Source: Bordetella parapertussis
GTDB taxonomy: Bacteria; Pseudomonadota; Gammaproteobacteria; Burkholderiales; Burkholderiaceae_B
Direction: 5' to 3'
Assembly: GCA_945903445.1 (NCBI GenBank)
Contig: CAMDNZ010000005.1
Coordinates: forward strand, 1-64,000
Length of the DNA: 64,000 nucleotides
The notes beneath the pieces were generated by a model, which searched no databases, was not told where the DNA came from, and was given only the letters and a program-made list of their open reading frames with translations. This document shows positions 19,506 to 28,913 of this stretch, piece after piece; within the stretch, counting starts at the first letter, position 1; every line of letters begins with the position of its first letter. Both the position numbers and the translations under genes were made by a program.

Positions 19506-22289
19506 ATGCGTTTCATCGACGACAAACTGAAGAGCCTTTTCAGCAACTTCCTCGTGGGGCGGCGCAGGAAACGTATTTACAGGCGGCAGGCCGTTCTAAA
19601 CACTTTGCGCAAGCTGGGGGAAGGGGACGGTCAGGCCGCCATCGAGCCGATGCCACGCAAAATGCGCCGTATCGCGGCCGACGACGTATCCGCGGCGCTT
19701 GTGCGCATGTCGTCTCACAGGAACGGCCTGAGCGACGACGAGGCGCAGCAGCGGCGAAACCGGTTTGGACCCAACGAAGTGGACTACGAAAAGCCGCTGC
19801 AATGGTGGCGGCACCTGTGGCGGTGCTACAAGAATCCGTTCAACCTCCTTCTCACGCTGCTCGCACTCATTTCTTTCCTGACGGAGGACATGAAAGCCAC
19901 CGTCGTCATCGGCACGATGGTGACATTGAGCACCCTGATTCGATTTGTTCAGGAAGGGCGATCCAATCTGGCAGCCGAGCGACTCAAGGCCATGGTGAGT
20001 AATACCGCCACGGTAATCCGACGTCAGGCCACGAACGCGGAAGACGCCGAGCTTGGCCAGCAGGCGAGCATTCGAGCGCAGCACCGAACGATGCAGGTCG
20101 AGCTGCCTATCCCAGACCTCGTTCCCGGCGATCACGTCGTGCTCTCCGCCGGCGATATGATTCCCGCCGACTGCCGCCTGCTGACCGCCAAGGACCTGTT
20201 CATCTCTCAGTCCGCCATGACGGGTGAATCGCTGCCCGTAGAAAAATTCGCGGGTATCAGTCATTCGTTCGAGTCGATTTTCGAGGCGCGAAACCTGGTT
20301 TTCATGGGAACCAATGTGATCTCGGGTTCCGCCACGGCGTTGGTGATCGCAACGGGCAGCCGCAGTCACTTCGGTGCGTTGTCCAAGCGTGTCACCGCGA
20401 CAGATCGCACCCTCACGGCCTTCCAGGTTGGCGTCAACAGCGTGAGCTGGCTGTTGATCCGCTTCGCGCTAGTGATGGTGCCCGTCGTTCTGTTCATCAA
20501 CGGATTCACCAAGGGTGATTGGACAGAAGCGCTCTTGTTCGCGTTGTCGGTCGCCGTCGGACTCACGCCAGAGATGCTGCCGATGATCGTGACCTCGACA
20601 CTGGCCAAGGGGGCCGTGGGGATGTCGCGCAAGAACGTCATCGTCAAACGACTGGATGCAATTCAGAACTTCGGCGCCATGGACATACTGTGCACCGACA
20701 AGACGGGTACGCTGACACAGGACAAAATTGCTCTAGAACGGCACACGGATGCTTTTGGCACACCGTCCGACGATGTATTGCGCTATGCCTATCTGAACAG
20801 CTACTACCAGACCGGCCTGAAAAATCTGTTGGATCGTGCGGTGCTCGAGCACGCCGAACTGCAACAGGAACTGCGCGTTGCACACGATTATTGGAAGGTC
20901 GATGAGATACCTTTCGATTTCGAGCGGCGGCGAATGTCGGTTGTGGTTTCTGAACAGGGCGATCATCACGAGCTCATCTGCAAGGGGGCCGTCGAGGAAA
21001 TGCTGGCGGTCTGCAGCCAGATTCGAATCGAGACCGCCCAAGGGCCCCAGCACGTGCCGCTCGACGAAATTCTGCTGAGTCGTGTGCGGACCGTCACGCG
21101 CGAATTGAACGCGCAAGGTCTGCGCGTCGTCGCGGTGGCGGTGAAAGAACTGCCCGTCTCGCCATCGGCGTATTCGATAGCCGACGAAACAGAACTAGTC
21201 CTGATTGGTTACATCGCTTTTCTCGATCCACCCAAGGCGTCCACCGGGCCGGCGCTGCGGGCATTGGCCGGGCATGGCGTCCAGGTCAAAGTGCTGACCG
21301 GCGACAGCGAACTTATTGCAGCGCACGTGTGCAGGCGAGTCGGTTTGGATCACGATGGCCTTCTGACGGGTCCGCAGGTCGAGAAGATGAGCGATGACAC
21401 TCTTGCCCATGCGGCGAAGTCGACCCAGATCTTTGCCCGTCTCACGCCACAGGACAAAGCGCGCATCGTACGTGCGTTGCGCGCCAATGGTCATGTAGTC
21501 GGCTTTTTGGGCGACGGCATCAATGACGCCCCGGCCTTGCGTGCGGCGGACATTGGAATTTCGGTAGATTCTGGCGTAGACATTGCCAAGGAAGCGGCCG
21601 ACATCATCCTCCTCGAAAAGAGTCTGATGGTGCTGGAAGAAGGGGTTATCGAGGGTCGCAGAACCTTTAGCAACATACTGAAGTACATCCGCATGACGGC
21701 CAGCTCCAATTTCGGCAACGTTTTTTCCGTTCTCGTGGGCAGCGTGTTCCTGCCTTTCCTACCTATGCTTCCGTTGCAGTTGCTGATGCAGAACCTTCTG
21801 TACGACATTTCGCAGATCGCCATTCCGTTCGACGCTGTGGACAGCGAGATGCTTGCCGAGCCGCTGAAGTGGAACCCCACAGACATCGGGCGCTTCATGC
21901 TCTTTTTCGGCCCGATCAGCTCGATCTTCGACATCACCACTTTCGTGGTCATGTGGCATGTCTTCGGTGCCAATACCGTGGCCGAGCAAACGCTGTTTCA
22001 GTCAGGCTGGTTTGTCGTTGGATTGCTGACGCAGACTTTGATTGTCCATATGATTCGGACGCCGAAGCTGCCCTTCATCGAAAGCCGTGCGGCGTGGCCT
22101 CTATTGCTCATGACGTCGATGATCATGGCCATTGGCGTGGTCTTGCCCATGAGCCCGCTCGCAGGCTACTTCAAACTGCAAGCCTTGCCATTGGGCTACT
22201 TCCCGTGGCTGATCGCGATTCTGATTGGATACGCGACGCTGACCACGGCGCTGAAGACGATTTACATCCGCAAGTTTGGCTGGCAATGA
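19506..22289 (+). CDS. mgtA: Magnesium-importing P-type ATPase (MgtA-like, P3B)
   Basis: A 927-residue inner-membrane ATPase. It has the dephosphorylation motif MTGESLPVEK, the phosphorylation site DKTGTLTQDK, and the hinge GDGINDAPALRAADIGIS with SGVDIAKEAADIILLEKSL typical of MgtA. There are about ten membrane segments, including PEMLPMIVTSTLAKGA. The N-terminal 50 residues are basic. The ATG at 19506 is preceded by GAGGAG; an upstream in-frame start at 19383 lacks one. It imports Mg2+ when the ion is scarce (family knowledge). It sits between tRNA-Leu(TAA) and tRNA-Ser(TGA). Confidence 0.93.
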   Translation: MRFIDDKLKSLFSNFLVGRRRKRIYRRQAVLNTLRKLGEGDGQAAIEPMPRKMRRIAADDVSAALVRMSSHRNGLSDDEAQQRRNRFGPNEVDYEKPLQWWRHLWRCYKNPFNLLLTLLALISFLTEDMKATVVIGTMVTLSTLIRFVQEGRSNLAAERLKAMVSNTATVIRRQATNAEDAELGQQASIRAQHRTMQVELPIPDLVPGDHVVLSAGDMIPADCRLLTAKDLFISQSAMTGESLPVEKFAGISHSFESIFEARNLVFMGTNVISGSATALVIATGSRSHFGALSKRVTATDRTLTAFQVGVNSVSWLLIRFALVMVPVVLFINGFTKGDWTEALLFALSVAVGLTPEMLPMIVTSTLAKGAVGMSRKNVIVKRLDAIQNFGAMDILCTDKTGTLTQDKIALERHTDAFGTPSDDVLRYAYLNSYYQTGLKNLLDRAVLEHAELQQELRVAHDYWKVDEIPFDFERRRMSVVVSEQGDHHELICKGAVEEMLAVCSQIRIETAQGPQHVPLDEILLSRVRTVTRELNAQGLRVVAVAVKELPVSPSAYSIADETELVLIGYIAFLDPPKASTGPALRALAGHGVQVKVLTGDSELIAAHVCRRVGLDHDGLLTGPQVEKMSDDTLAHAAKSTQIFARLTPQDKARIVRALRANGHVVGFLGDGINDAPALRAADIGISVDSGVDIAKEAADIILLEKSLMVLEEGVIEGRRTFSNILKYIRMTASSNFGNVFSVLVGSVFLPFLPMLPLQLLMQNLLYDISQIAIPFDAVDSEMLAEPLKWNPTDIGRFMLFFGPISSIFDITTFVVMWHVFGANTVAEQTLFQSGWFVVGLLTQTLIVHMIRTPKLPFIESRAAWPLLLMTSMIMAIGVVLPMSPLAGYFKLQALPLGYFPWLIAILIGYATLTTALKTIYIRKFGWQ

Positions 22290-22369
22290 CGCCGCGTGGG
22301 CCGTATGGTCCGTGACGCTTGAACCTGAGACGCTCGGTATTCTCGCCCATCGCTGCGCGATGTTCGAAC

Positions 22370-22459
22370 TGGCGGAAGCGGTGAGATTCGAACTCACGAA
22401 GGGCGCAAACCCTTGCCGGTTTTCAAGACCGGTGCAATCGACCACTCTGCCACGCTTCC
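22370..22459 (-). tRNA. tRNA-Ser (anticodon TGA)
   Basis: A 90-nt class II tRNA on the minus strand. The acceptor GGAAGCG pairs with CGCTTCC, then discriminator G and encoded CCA. The anticodon loop CT-TGA-AA sits between CCGGT and ACCGG, the variable arm is AAGGGTTTGCGCCCTT, and the T-loop is GTTCGAATC. It decodes UCA and related serine codons. Confidence 0.97.
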
Positions 22460-22590
22460 CTTGTGCAACACGACCCTTGCCCGCTGGTCTTGCGGGTGAA
22501 CGTGTTGCGAAGGCCGCAATCATAACCTGGGAGTGGCGCGATCGCCATCGCTGCGGCCAGACGACGCTTGCCGTGTGGCCAGTCCAGCTT

Positions 22591-23580
22591 TTATTGCGCC
22601 GAGATCTGCGCGAAGTCGATGACGCGCTTGTACTTGACGGTATCGCTTTTCATCAGTTCGATCACATCCACTTTCTGAGCGGCGGGCTCGACGCCTGCGC
22701 TTGCCAGTTTCTCCAGCAAGGCCGGATCGCGCATCGCCTCGGCAGCTGCCGCTTCGAGCTTGGTCTGAACGTCTTGCGCAATGCCTTTGGGCGTCAGGAA
22801 GGCGTACCAACCAAACAGCTCGTAATCCGACAGACCGGGGTATTCGGAAATAGCCGGAACCTGAGGCATGGTCTTGGCACGTTTGGCGCTGGTCACACCC
22901 AGGGGCGTGATGCGGTCGCTGTCCACCAAGGTCTGTGCCGAGCTGATGGCATACACGCCGAAATCGAGCGTGCCGCCCAACAGGTCGCTGGTCAACGGCG
23001 CGACGCCGCGATAGGGCACATGTTCGACCTTGATGCCGGTACGCATCTTCAGTTCTTCACCCGACAGGTGCAGCAAGGTGCCCACACCGGACGAACCGTA
23101 GTTGTATTTGCCAGGCGCCTTTTTAGCCGCGTCCAAGAACTGCTGAAGCGACGTGACGCCGCTTGCCTTCGAGGCCACCAATACCAAGGGTTGGCTGCCG
23201 ATGTAGGCGATGGGCATCAGATCGGTGGTGGCATCGTATTTTTGCGACGGGTACAAAAGCTTGGTCGCGACCAGCTCGCTCGAAAATGCAACCAGCACGG
23301 TATAGCCGTCAGGCGTCGCGCTCACGGCGCGTTGAGCACCAATCGAACCGGCTGCGCCGCCCATGTTTTCGATCACGACGTTTGCGCCCAGCTTTTTAGC
23401 CAGTGCGTCGCCGAAAGCGCGGCCCACCAGATCGACGCTGCCGCCCGGCGGATAGCCGACGACCAGGCGGATGGGTTTGTCAGTGGGAAACTCGGCCTGA
23501 GCCGGCGCGCTGGCCAGCATAGCGATCGCCAAGGAGGAAGCCGCAAGAACACGGCCGAAAGTGAAGCGCTGCGAAATCAT
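22591..23580 (-). CDS. Bug-family tripartite tricarboxylate transporter receptor
   Basis: A 329-residue periplasmic binding protein with a signal peptide (ASSLAIAMLASAPAQA). The two Bug ligand-loop motifs are visible: YPPGGSVDLVGRA and ENMGGAAGSIGAQR. LLHLSGEELKMRTG, VEHVPYRG and the C-terminal pattern also fit. Bug proteins bind carboxylates for TctAB-type transporters, but many are orphans; no TctA/B gene is nearby and the ligand is unknown. The frame extends 62 codons upstream, but those residues are not signal-like, so the ATG at 23578-23580 is chosen. Confidence 0.92.
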   Translation of the reverse strand: MISQRFTFGRVLAASSLAIAMLASAPAQAEFPTDKPIRLVVGYPPGGSVDLVGRAFGDALAKKLGANVVIENMGGAAGSIGAQRAVSATPDGYTVLVAFSSELVATKLLYPSQKYDATTDLMPIAYIGSQPLVLVASKASGVTSLQQFLDAAKKAPGKYNYGSSGVGTLLHLSGEELKMRTGIKVEHVPYRGVAPLTSDLLGGTLDFGVYAISSAQTLVDSDRITPLGVTSAKRAKTMPQVPAISEYPGLSDYELFGWYAFLTPKGIAQDVQTKLEAAAAEAMRDPALLEKLASAGVEPAAQKVDVIELMKSDTVKYKRVIDFAQISAQ

Positions 23581-23849
23581 GATGAAAAAACCTAAGAGGT
23601 GGATGTGCTGTATCGCCGCTTGATGTTGCATAGCGGTAGAGCTGTTTAACATCGTTTCAATATGAGCCTCAATGCAGGAAAACACCTGTTGGCGTGATAG
23701 TGCCGAGGTTTCGGGGATGGTGTTGTTGCCTTGCATCACATTCCCTGTCCCGGTCATATGCGACACTTCTTGCTATGACCCTCGGCCCGGCACTTTCGTC
23801 ACGCCGCGATGTGCCCGGCACATTGTCATCACGCACAGGAGAACCATGC

Positions 23850-24827
23850 ATGCGAGCAATCGAAATCACTCAGCCCGGTGGCCCCGAAGTCTTGCAATTG
23901 GTCGAGCGGCCCGACCCCGTGCCTGGCCCCGGCGAAGTGTTGATCAAGGTGCATGCGGCGGGCGTGAACCGTCCCGATGTGATCCAACGCAAGGGAGCGT
24001 ATCCGGCGCCGCCAGGCGCTTCGGATTTGCCCGGTCTGGAAGTAGCGGGCGAGATCGTCGGGGGCGAACCGGAGACGGGCGGATTCGAACGAGGCGATCG
24101 GGTCTGTGCCCTGATTGCAGGGGGAGGCTATGCCGAATACGTGGTAGCGCCTGCGGTGCAGTGCCTGCCGGTGCCCGAAGGGCTGTCCGACGTCGAGGCG
24201 GCCAGTTTGCCGGAAACTTATTTCACCGTGTGGAGCAATGTGTTCGAGCGGGGCCGCCTCGCTCAGGGCGAGACCCTGCTGGTGCACGGTGGGGCAAGCG
24301 GCATTGGAACGACGGCGATTCTCTTGGCGAAGGCGTTCGGCCACACCGTATATACGACAGTAGGCAGCGACGAGCGGGTCGATGCCGTGTGCACGCTGGG
24401 TGCGGATGCCGGCATCAACTACAAGACGGAAGACTTCGTCGAGCGCGTCAAGGCGTTCACGGCCGACAAGGGGGTCGATGTCATTTTGGATATGGTGGCG
24501 GGCGAGTATTTGGGCCGTGACCTTAAGTGCCTGGCCGACGATGGCCGGATCGTGGTGATTGCGCTGTTGGGCGGATCGAAAGCGACCATTAGCGCCGACC
24601 AGATTCTGCGGCGTCGCTTGACCATCACCGGTTCGACCTTGCGCGCCCGCGACGTGCAGTTCAAGGCCAATATCGCTCGGGCCCTGCGCGAGAAAGTCTG
24701 GCCTTTGTTCAAGCGCGGCACCATCAAACCCGTCATTCACACTACCTTTCCTTTGGCCGAGGCGCACCGGGCCCACGCCATGATGGAAGCCGGTGAACAC
24801 ATCGGGAAGATCGTCCTGACTCTGTAG
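23850..24827 (+). CDS. NAD(P)H-quinone oxidoreductase (zinc-free MDR, PIG3-like)
   Basis: A 325-residue medium-chain dehydrogenase/reductase without zinc ligands. The start MRAIEITQPGGPEVL is typical of QOR. AAGVNRPDVIQRKGAYPAPPGASD, the Rossmann motif HGGASGIGTTAI, GADAGINYKTEDF and PLAEAHRAHAMMEAGEHIGKIVL support the quinone oxidoreductase/PIG3 subgroup, which reduces quinones with NADPH. AGGAG precedes the ATG at 23850; the longer open frame upstream is rejected. It lies just before tpiA in the same direction, an order I associate with Burkholderiales. Confidence 0.9.
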   Translation: MRAIEITQPGGPEVLQLVERPDPVPGPGEVLIKVHAAGVNRPDVIQRKGAYPAPPGASDLPGLEVAGEIVGGEPETGGFERGDRVCALIAGGGYAEYVVAPAVQCLPVPEGLSDVEAASLPETYFTVWSNVFERGRLAQGETLLVHGGASGIGTTAILLAKAFGHTVYTTVGSDERVDAVCTLGADAGINYKTEDFVERVKAFTADKGVDVILDMVAGEYLGRDLKCLADDGRIVVIALLGGSKATISADQILRRRLTITGSTLRARDVQFKANIARALREKVWPLFKRGTIKPVIHTTFPLAEAHRAHAMMEAGEHIGKIVLTL

Positions 24828-24923
24828 CCCTACAACACCGAATAAGCAGATTTGGTTCCAACGCGATACAATCGCGGGTTGACCGAGACTATCCCCGGCG
24901 CAATCCGGGGCAGCGATAACCCT

Positions 24924-25706
24924 ATGTCTGCTTCTTCCCTGACTTCCAACGGCGCGACGTCCCGCCAGCGCCTGGTATTGGGCAACTGGAAAATGCACGG
25001 CAATCTGGTCGAAAACGGCCGCCTGCTGAATCCGTTGCGTCAAGCCGCAGCCGGCGATGCCGCGCGCGCCGCAGTATGCGAGGTGGGCGTGTGCGTGCCG
25101 TTTCCATATTTGGCTCAAGTGGCCGCCGCCCTGACCGACAGCACCATTACCTGGGGTGCGCAGGACGTCAGCGCTCACGACAAGGGTGCGTTCACGGGCG
25201 ACGTGTCCGGCAGCATGCTGGCCGATTTCGATTGCCGGTGGGTGTTGGTGGGCCATTCCGAGCGTCGGGCGTTGCATGGCGAATCCGATCAATCGGTGGC
25301 CGATAAGGTGCGTGCTGCCCTGGCCGCCGGATTGACGCCGGTGGTGTGCGTGGGCGAGACGCTGGACGAGCGCGAGGCTGGCAGCACCTTGGCAGTCATT
25401 CAGCGTCAACTCGCACCCGTGTTCGCACTGGGTGCCGAGGCACTGGCCAAGTTGGTTCTGGCTTATGAGCCGGTGTGGGCCGTTGGCACGGGCCGCAGCG
25501 CATCGCCCGAGCAGGCCCAAGAAGTGCACGCCGCGATTCGTACGGCCTTGGCCGGACTGGGTGTGCCGCAAGTGCGAGTGCTGTATGGCGGTAGCGTCAA
25601 ACCGGACAACGCGGCTACGCTTTTCGCCATGGCCGATATCGACGGCGCGCTGGTAGGGGGCGCTTCCTTGGTGGCCGATGATTTTTGGCGCATCGTGGCG
25701 GCCTGA
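24924..25706 (+). CDS. tpiA: Triosephosphate isomerase
   Basis: A 260-residue glycolytic TIM-barrel enzyme interconverting dihydroxyacetone phosphate and glyceraldehyde 3-phosphate. It has the catalytic Lys in GNWKMHG, His in VLVGHSERR, the catalytic Glu and hinged loop in YEPVWAVGTG, and the phosphate-binding YGGSVKPDN. The N-terminal 14 residues (Ser/Thr/Asn rich) are a little long. The ATG at 24924 is the first that gives a family-like start. It is followed by secG, a conserved pair. Confidence 0.97.
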   Translation: MSASSLTSNGATSRQRLVLGNWKMHGNLVENGRLLNPLRQAAAGDAARAAVCEVGVCVPFPYLAQVAAALTDSTITWGAQDVSAHDKGAFTGDVSGSMLADFDCRWVLVGHSERRALHGESDQSVADKVRAALAAGLTPVVCVGETLDEREAGSTLAVIQRQLAPVFALGAEALAKLVLAYEPVWAVGTGRSASPEQAQEVHAAIRTALAGLGVPQVRVLYGGSVKPDNAATLFAMADIDGALVGGASLVADDFWRIVAA

Positions 25707-25834
25707 ATGCTGATTTTCAACGCCGGTGAGCCTGTGCGGTTCGCGTCTCACCAGTGGTAGCACCTTTCGCAACATAACCTTTTTCCAGGCCGCGCCTGTC
25801 GCGGCCTGAACCGTACCCGGAGTCGGAGTTCGAC

Positions 25835-26326
25835 ATGTTTTCTCTGTTCAGCATTGTGATGGTCGTTCAGGTCATTTCTGCATTGGCCATCATCGTTCTC
25901 GTGTTGTTGCAGCAAGGCAAGGGGGCCGACATGGGCTCGGCCTTCGGATCCGGCTCGGCCGGTAGCCTGTTCGGCGCTTCGGGCGCCGCCAACTTTCTGT
26001 CGCGCATGACCAAGTGGGCTGCCGTGGTGTTCTTTGTCACGACCGGCACGCTGGCGTGGTTGGGTCACCAAGGCCCCGGTAGCGCGATGGGCGGTGGCGG
26101 TTTGATGGAAGGCTATCAAGCGCCGCAGAATCTGTCGGTGCCTCAATCACCGGGTGCTGGCGCACCGGCGGGTAATGGTTCGGTTCCGGGTGCTGGCGCA
26201 CCGGCTGGCAACGGTTCGGTGCCGGCCACGCCGGACGCCAGCGTGCCGTCGGCTGCGCAAACCACGCCGCCGGCCAGCTCGCCCGCAGCGCCTGTAACCC
26301 CGGCTGCGCCCGCACAGCAAAAATAA
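25835..26326 (+). CDS. secG: Preprotein translocase subunit SecG, long Ala/Pro-rich tail
   Basis: A 163-residue membrane protein with the usual SecG core: a first membrane helix, VLLQQGKGADMGSAFGSGSAGSLFGASGAANFL, then a second helix before residue 75. SecG assists SecYEG-dependent export. The C-terminal ~75 residues are low-complexity Ala/Pro/Gly and hold two copies of a 12-residue unit, making the protein longer than E. coli SecG (110). GGAGTCGGAG lies before the ATG. In related genomes a tRNA-Leu and nuoA follow closely; here they do not. Confidence 0.93.
   Translation: MFSLFSIVMVVQVISALAIIVLVLLQQGKGADMGSAFGSGSAGSLFGASGAANFLSRMTKWAAVVFFVTTGTLAWLGHQGPGSAMGGGGLMEGYQAPQNLSVPQSPGAGAPAGNGSVPGAGAPAGNGSVPATPDASVPSAAQTTPPASSPAAPVTPAAPAQQK
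26150..26221 (+). repeat. 36-bp tandem repeat in secG tail
   Basis: Two adjacent 36-bp units with a few substitutions encode PGAGAPAGNGSV twice. They sit in the low-complexity C-terminus. Confidence 0.85.
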
Positions 26327-26372
26327 TCGCTCTTTCGGCGGTTCGACTCGCGAACTCGTCGAATAAGGACAA

Positions 26373-26397
26373 ACGCCCCGCTTCTACGGGGCGTCGT
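26373..26397. terminator. Hairpin between secG and chemoreceptor pseudogene
   Basis: An 8-bp GC stem ACGCCCCG/CGGGGCGT with a six-base loop. It lies after secG and overlaps the stop of the convergent pseudogene. T-runs are weak on both sides. Confidence 0.55.
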
Positions 26398-26865
26398 CGT
26401 TTGGGGCGATCTCGTTCGGGGCCTCCTTCTCATCGGCTGCGGCGGCCTGCTCTTGCGTGCGCGCCGACAGGTCGCCATTGCCTGTGGCAATTTCGCGTGT
26501 GCCGATGTGGATCTCGTTGACGCCTTGCAAGTTGGTTTGGTAGGCGCCTTCGAAGGTGGCGAAGCGGACGTCGGCGTCTGCCAGAGACTTGCGTGCGCTG
26601 ATCAGGCTGGCATTCTCGCTGCTTCGGTTTTGCGTGACTCGGGTGGCATACCGGCTGAGGTCGGTGCGTGCCGCCACCAGATCGAGCGATGCTGCATTGA
26701 CGCGTTGCCGTTAACCACAGCGGTGCGATACATCGCTTCGGCGTCTGTACTGACATTGGATAGTGCCACATACCCCAAGCCGCCCGACAACAACTGGAAC
26801 ACGACAAATACGGCGACGACACCAGTCAGCAGGCTGGCTATTCTGATGTTGTGCAATACACGCAT
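26384..26865 (-). pseudogene. Methyl-accepting chemotaxis protein, frameshifted and truncated
   Basis: The first frame (from 26865) encodes MRVLHNIRIASLLTGVV, a membrane segment and SNVSTDAEAMYRTAVVNGN, a chemoreceptor N-terminus. Near 26700 the reading moves to another frame and continues as NAASLDLVAARTDLSRYATRV. The ligand-binding domain then joins directly to VNEIHIGTREIATGNGDLSARTQEQAAA, the start of the cytoplasmic signalling region. The second membrane segment, the HAMP domain and the tip are gone. Both a frameshift and a large internal deletion are therefore seen, and the gene cannot make a working receptor. Confidence 0.85.
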
Positions 26866-26941
26866 AATCATCTCGATCTGTAGAGCAGGGCGGTAACGTG
26901 ACAAAGCCCGCCTTTGTCATACCGATTTTTTGGGAAGCCGA

Positions 26942-27922
26942 TCAGTTCAGCGTCAGATTGGCATCCTTGACCACTTTCTGCCATTTGGCCAATTCGGCGC
27001 GGCGGAAAGTTTCTAATTCGGCGGGCGTCGAGCCTACCGTTTCTGCGCCCAAACTCGCCAAGGTGGCGGCGATGGCGGGATCTTTCAGCACCTCGGCCAA
27101 GGCGCGCGATACCTGGTCTACGATGTCGTTGGGGGTGCCTGCGGGGGCGAATACGGCGTTCCACTCATAGGATTCGTAACCGGGCACGCCTGCTTCGACG
27201 ATGGTAGGCAGTTCGGGGGCGGCTTTAGAACGGGTCGATCCACCGACGGCAACGGCGCGCAGCTTGCCGTTTTTGACGTGCTGCCACGACGAGCCCATCG
27301 ATGCGAACATGATCGGAACCTGGCCTGCCATGACGTCCACCATGGCGGGGCCGCCGCCGCGATACGCCACGTGTTCCAGATGGGTGCCTGCCAGCAGGTT
27401 GAACAACTCGCCTCCCAGGTGCTGGGCTGAGCCGGGGCCGGCCGAAGCGAAGTGCAGGGCGTGACCGGTCTTGTCTTTGCCTTGCTTGATCAAATCGGCC
27501 ACGCTCTGAATGGGGGCGTTGGGTGTGACCACCAGCACGTTGGGCACGCGCAGCAACAGCGAGACCGGTGCGAAGTCTTTCAGCGTGTCGAACTGCATCG
27601 ACGCTTGCAGCGCCGGATTCTGCGAATGATTGGATGCATCCAGCATCAGGGTATAACCATCGGGCTTAGCCTTGGCCACGACAGCGCCGCCGATCATGCC
27701 GCCTGCGCCGCCTCGGTTTTCGATCACGACGGCCTGGCCCAGTTTTTCGGCCAGCTTCGGTCCGATCAAACGCGCAACGACGTCGACCGTGCCGCCGGGC
27801 GGGTAGGTGACGACCAGGGTGACGGGGCGGTCGGGATAAGCGGCGGCTGCCGCAGAGGCGCCTAGCAGGGTCGCGCTTGCTACCGCGATGGCGCGGCGTG
27901 CAAACGATGCAAGAATGGTCAT
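26942..27922 (-). CDS. Bug-family substrate-binding protein
   Basis: A 326-residue periplasmic receptor with signal peptide (ASATLLGASAAAAA). The Bug motifs are YPPGGTVDVVARLIG and ENRGGAGGMIGGAVVA, with HLGGELFNLLAG and HVAYRGGGPAMVD. It overlaps the upstream amidohydrolase by four bases (ATGA), so both are one operon facing a divergent LysR gene. It may deliver the compound, or a precursor, that the amidohydrolase acts on (inference). No transporter membrane subunits lie nearby. Confidence 0.92.
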   Translation of the reverse strand: MTILASFARRAIAVASATLLGASAAAAAYPDRPVTLVVTYPPGGTVDVVARLIGPKLAEKLGQAVVIENRGGAGGMIGGAVVAKAKPDGYTLMLDASNHSQNPALQASMQFDTLKDFAPVSLLLRVPNVLVVTPNAPIQSVADLIKQGKDKTGHALHFASAGPGSAQHLGGELFNLLAGTHLEHVAYRGGGPAMVDVMAGQVPIMFASMGSSWQHVKNGKLRAVAVGGSTRSKAAPELPTIVEAGVPGYESYEWNAVFAPAGTPNDIVDQVSRALAEVLKDPAIAATLASLGAETVGSTPAELETFRRAELAKWQKVVKDANLTLN

Positions 27923-28773
27923 GGAGTGTCTCCTTCGATGCCAAACAACGCCGACGGGGTGTCGGCCAAAATCGTATGCCTGATGGCAGCGTCATCCACC
28001 CAGGCTAGCAGGGCATTGTGGGTACTGGTGTAATTGGCGTGAGCGCGGTGTTCGGTATGTGGCCAGTCGCTGCCCCACATCAAGCGGTTGGGCGAGAAAA
28101 CCGCCAGCAATTCGTGGGTGGCTTCGCGGCCCAGCCGCACGACGTCCTGTGCAGGCCATAAGCGATAGGCGGCCGACAGCTTGACCCACAGCCCTTCGTA
28201 GGGCGCCTGCGAGAGCAGATAGGCGAAGCCGGGGTCGCCGAGCTTCGGCGTCGGATCGGGACGACCGAAGTGGTCCACGACGATACGACACTGTGCGGCA
28301 ATTAATGGCGGAATCGCTTCGTGCAGGCGCCGTGCAGGCATATGGATCTCGACATGCCAACCCAAACGGTTGATATGCGTTAACAGCCTTTGCCATAGGG
28401 GCTCACGCAAGGGCGGCGTGTCTCGACCAAACAGATTTAAGCGAATGCCGTGTACGCCTGCCGCGTGCATGTCCTCGAGGCGACGGGCGGATACGTCGGG
28501 ATCGATCACGGCTACTCCGCGAAGTCGGCCACCCGACTGTGCGATGGCGTCCAGCATGTAGCTGTTATCGGTGCCGAGAAAACTCGGTTGTACCAGCACG
28601 CCATGCGACAAACCGTGACGATTCAAGTGACCCAGATAGTCCGCGAGCGTTGCATCGTGATCGGGGGTGTAGCGGCGTCCGTACGCCATCGGCAGATCGC
28701 GAGTGAACACATGCGCGTGGGCGTCGATAGCGAGTTCAATCGAATGCGCGGGGAAAGCTGCAAAAGGCGTCAT
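27919..28773 (-). CDS. Amidohydrolase-2 family hydrolase
   Basis: A 284-residue TIM-barrel metallo-hydrolase with DAHAHVF near the start (H-x-H metal ligands), a later His in VEIHMP, then VDHFGRPD and the catalytic Asp in MWGSDWPHTEHR. This set is typical of the LigI/PDC-lactonase and 4-sulfomuconolactone hydrolase branch acting on lactones of dicarboxylic acids. The physiological substrate is unknown. It is first in an operon with a Bug receptor and is probably controlled by the divergent LysR regulator. Confidence 0.88.
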   Translation of the reverse strand: MTPFAAFPAHSIELAIDAHAHVFTRDLPMAYGRRYTPDHDATLADYLGHLNRHGLSHGVLVQPSFLGTDNSYMLDAIAQSGGRLRGVAVIDPDVSARRLEDMHAAGVHGIRLNLFGRDTPPLREPLWQRLLTHINRLGWHVEIHMPARRLHEAIPPLIAAQCRIVVDHFGRPDPTPKLGDPGFAYLLSQAPYEGLWVKLSAAYRLWPAQDVVRLGREATHELLAVFSPNRLMWGSDWPHTEHRAHANYTSTHNALLAWVDDAAIRHTILADTPSALFGIEGDTP

Positions 28774-28913
28774 GCGCTTGTCTCTATGAAGGGCACCGCG
28801 GTCGAGTCGGTTATCGAACCGATTGCGCTGCTTTCTTTCTATTTGTTGCGATTCTAGGGAATGCGACTATATTCATCTATTGTCGAAAACTGATTTATTC
28901 ATATTGAATTGAT
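28774..28913. promoter_or_regulatory. Divergent promoter region, LysR/amidohydrolase
   Basis: A 140-bp AT-rich gap between two divergent genes. ATTCATATTGAAT (about 28897-28909) is a short imperfect palindrome of the T-N11-A LysR type just before the regulator start. Operator assignment is inference. Confidence 0.45.

Noticed and set aside
23581..23766. 62-residue N-terminal extension of the Bug receptor
   Set aside because: The extension is not signal-like and would bury the real signal peptide; the internal ATG is preferred.
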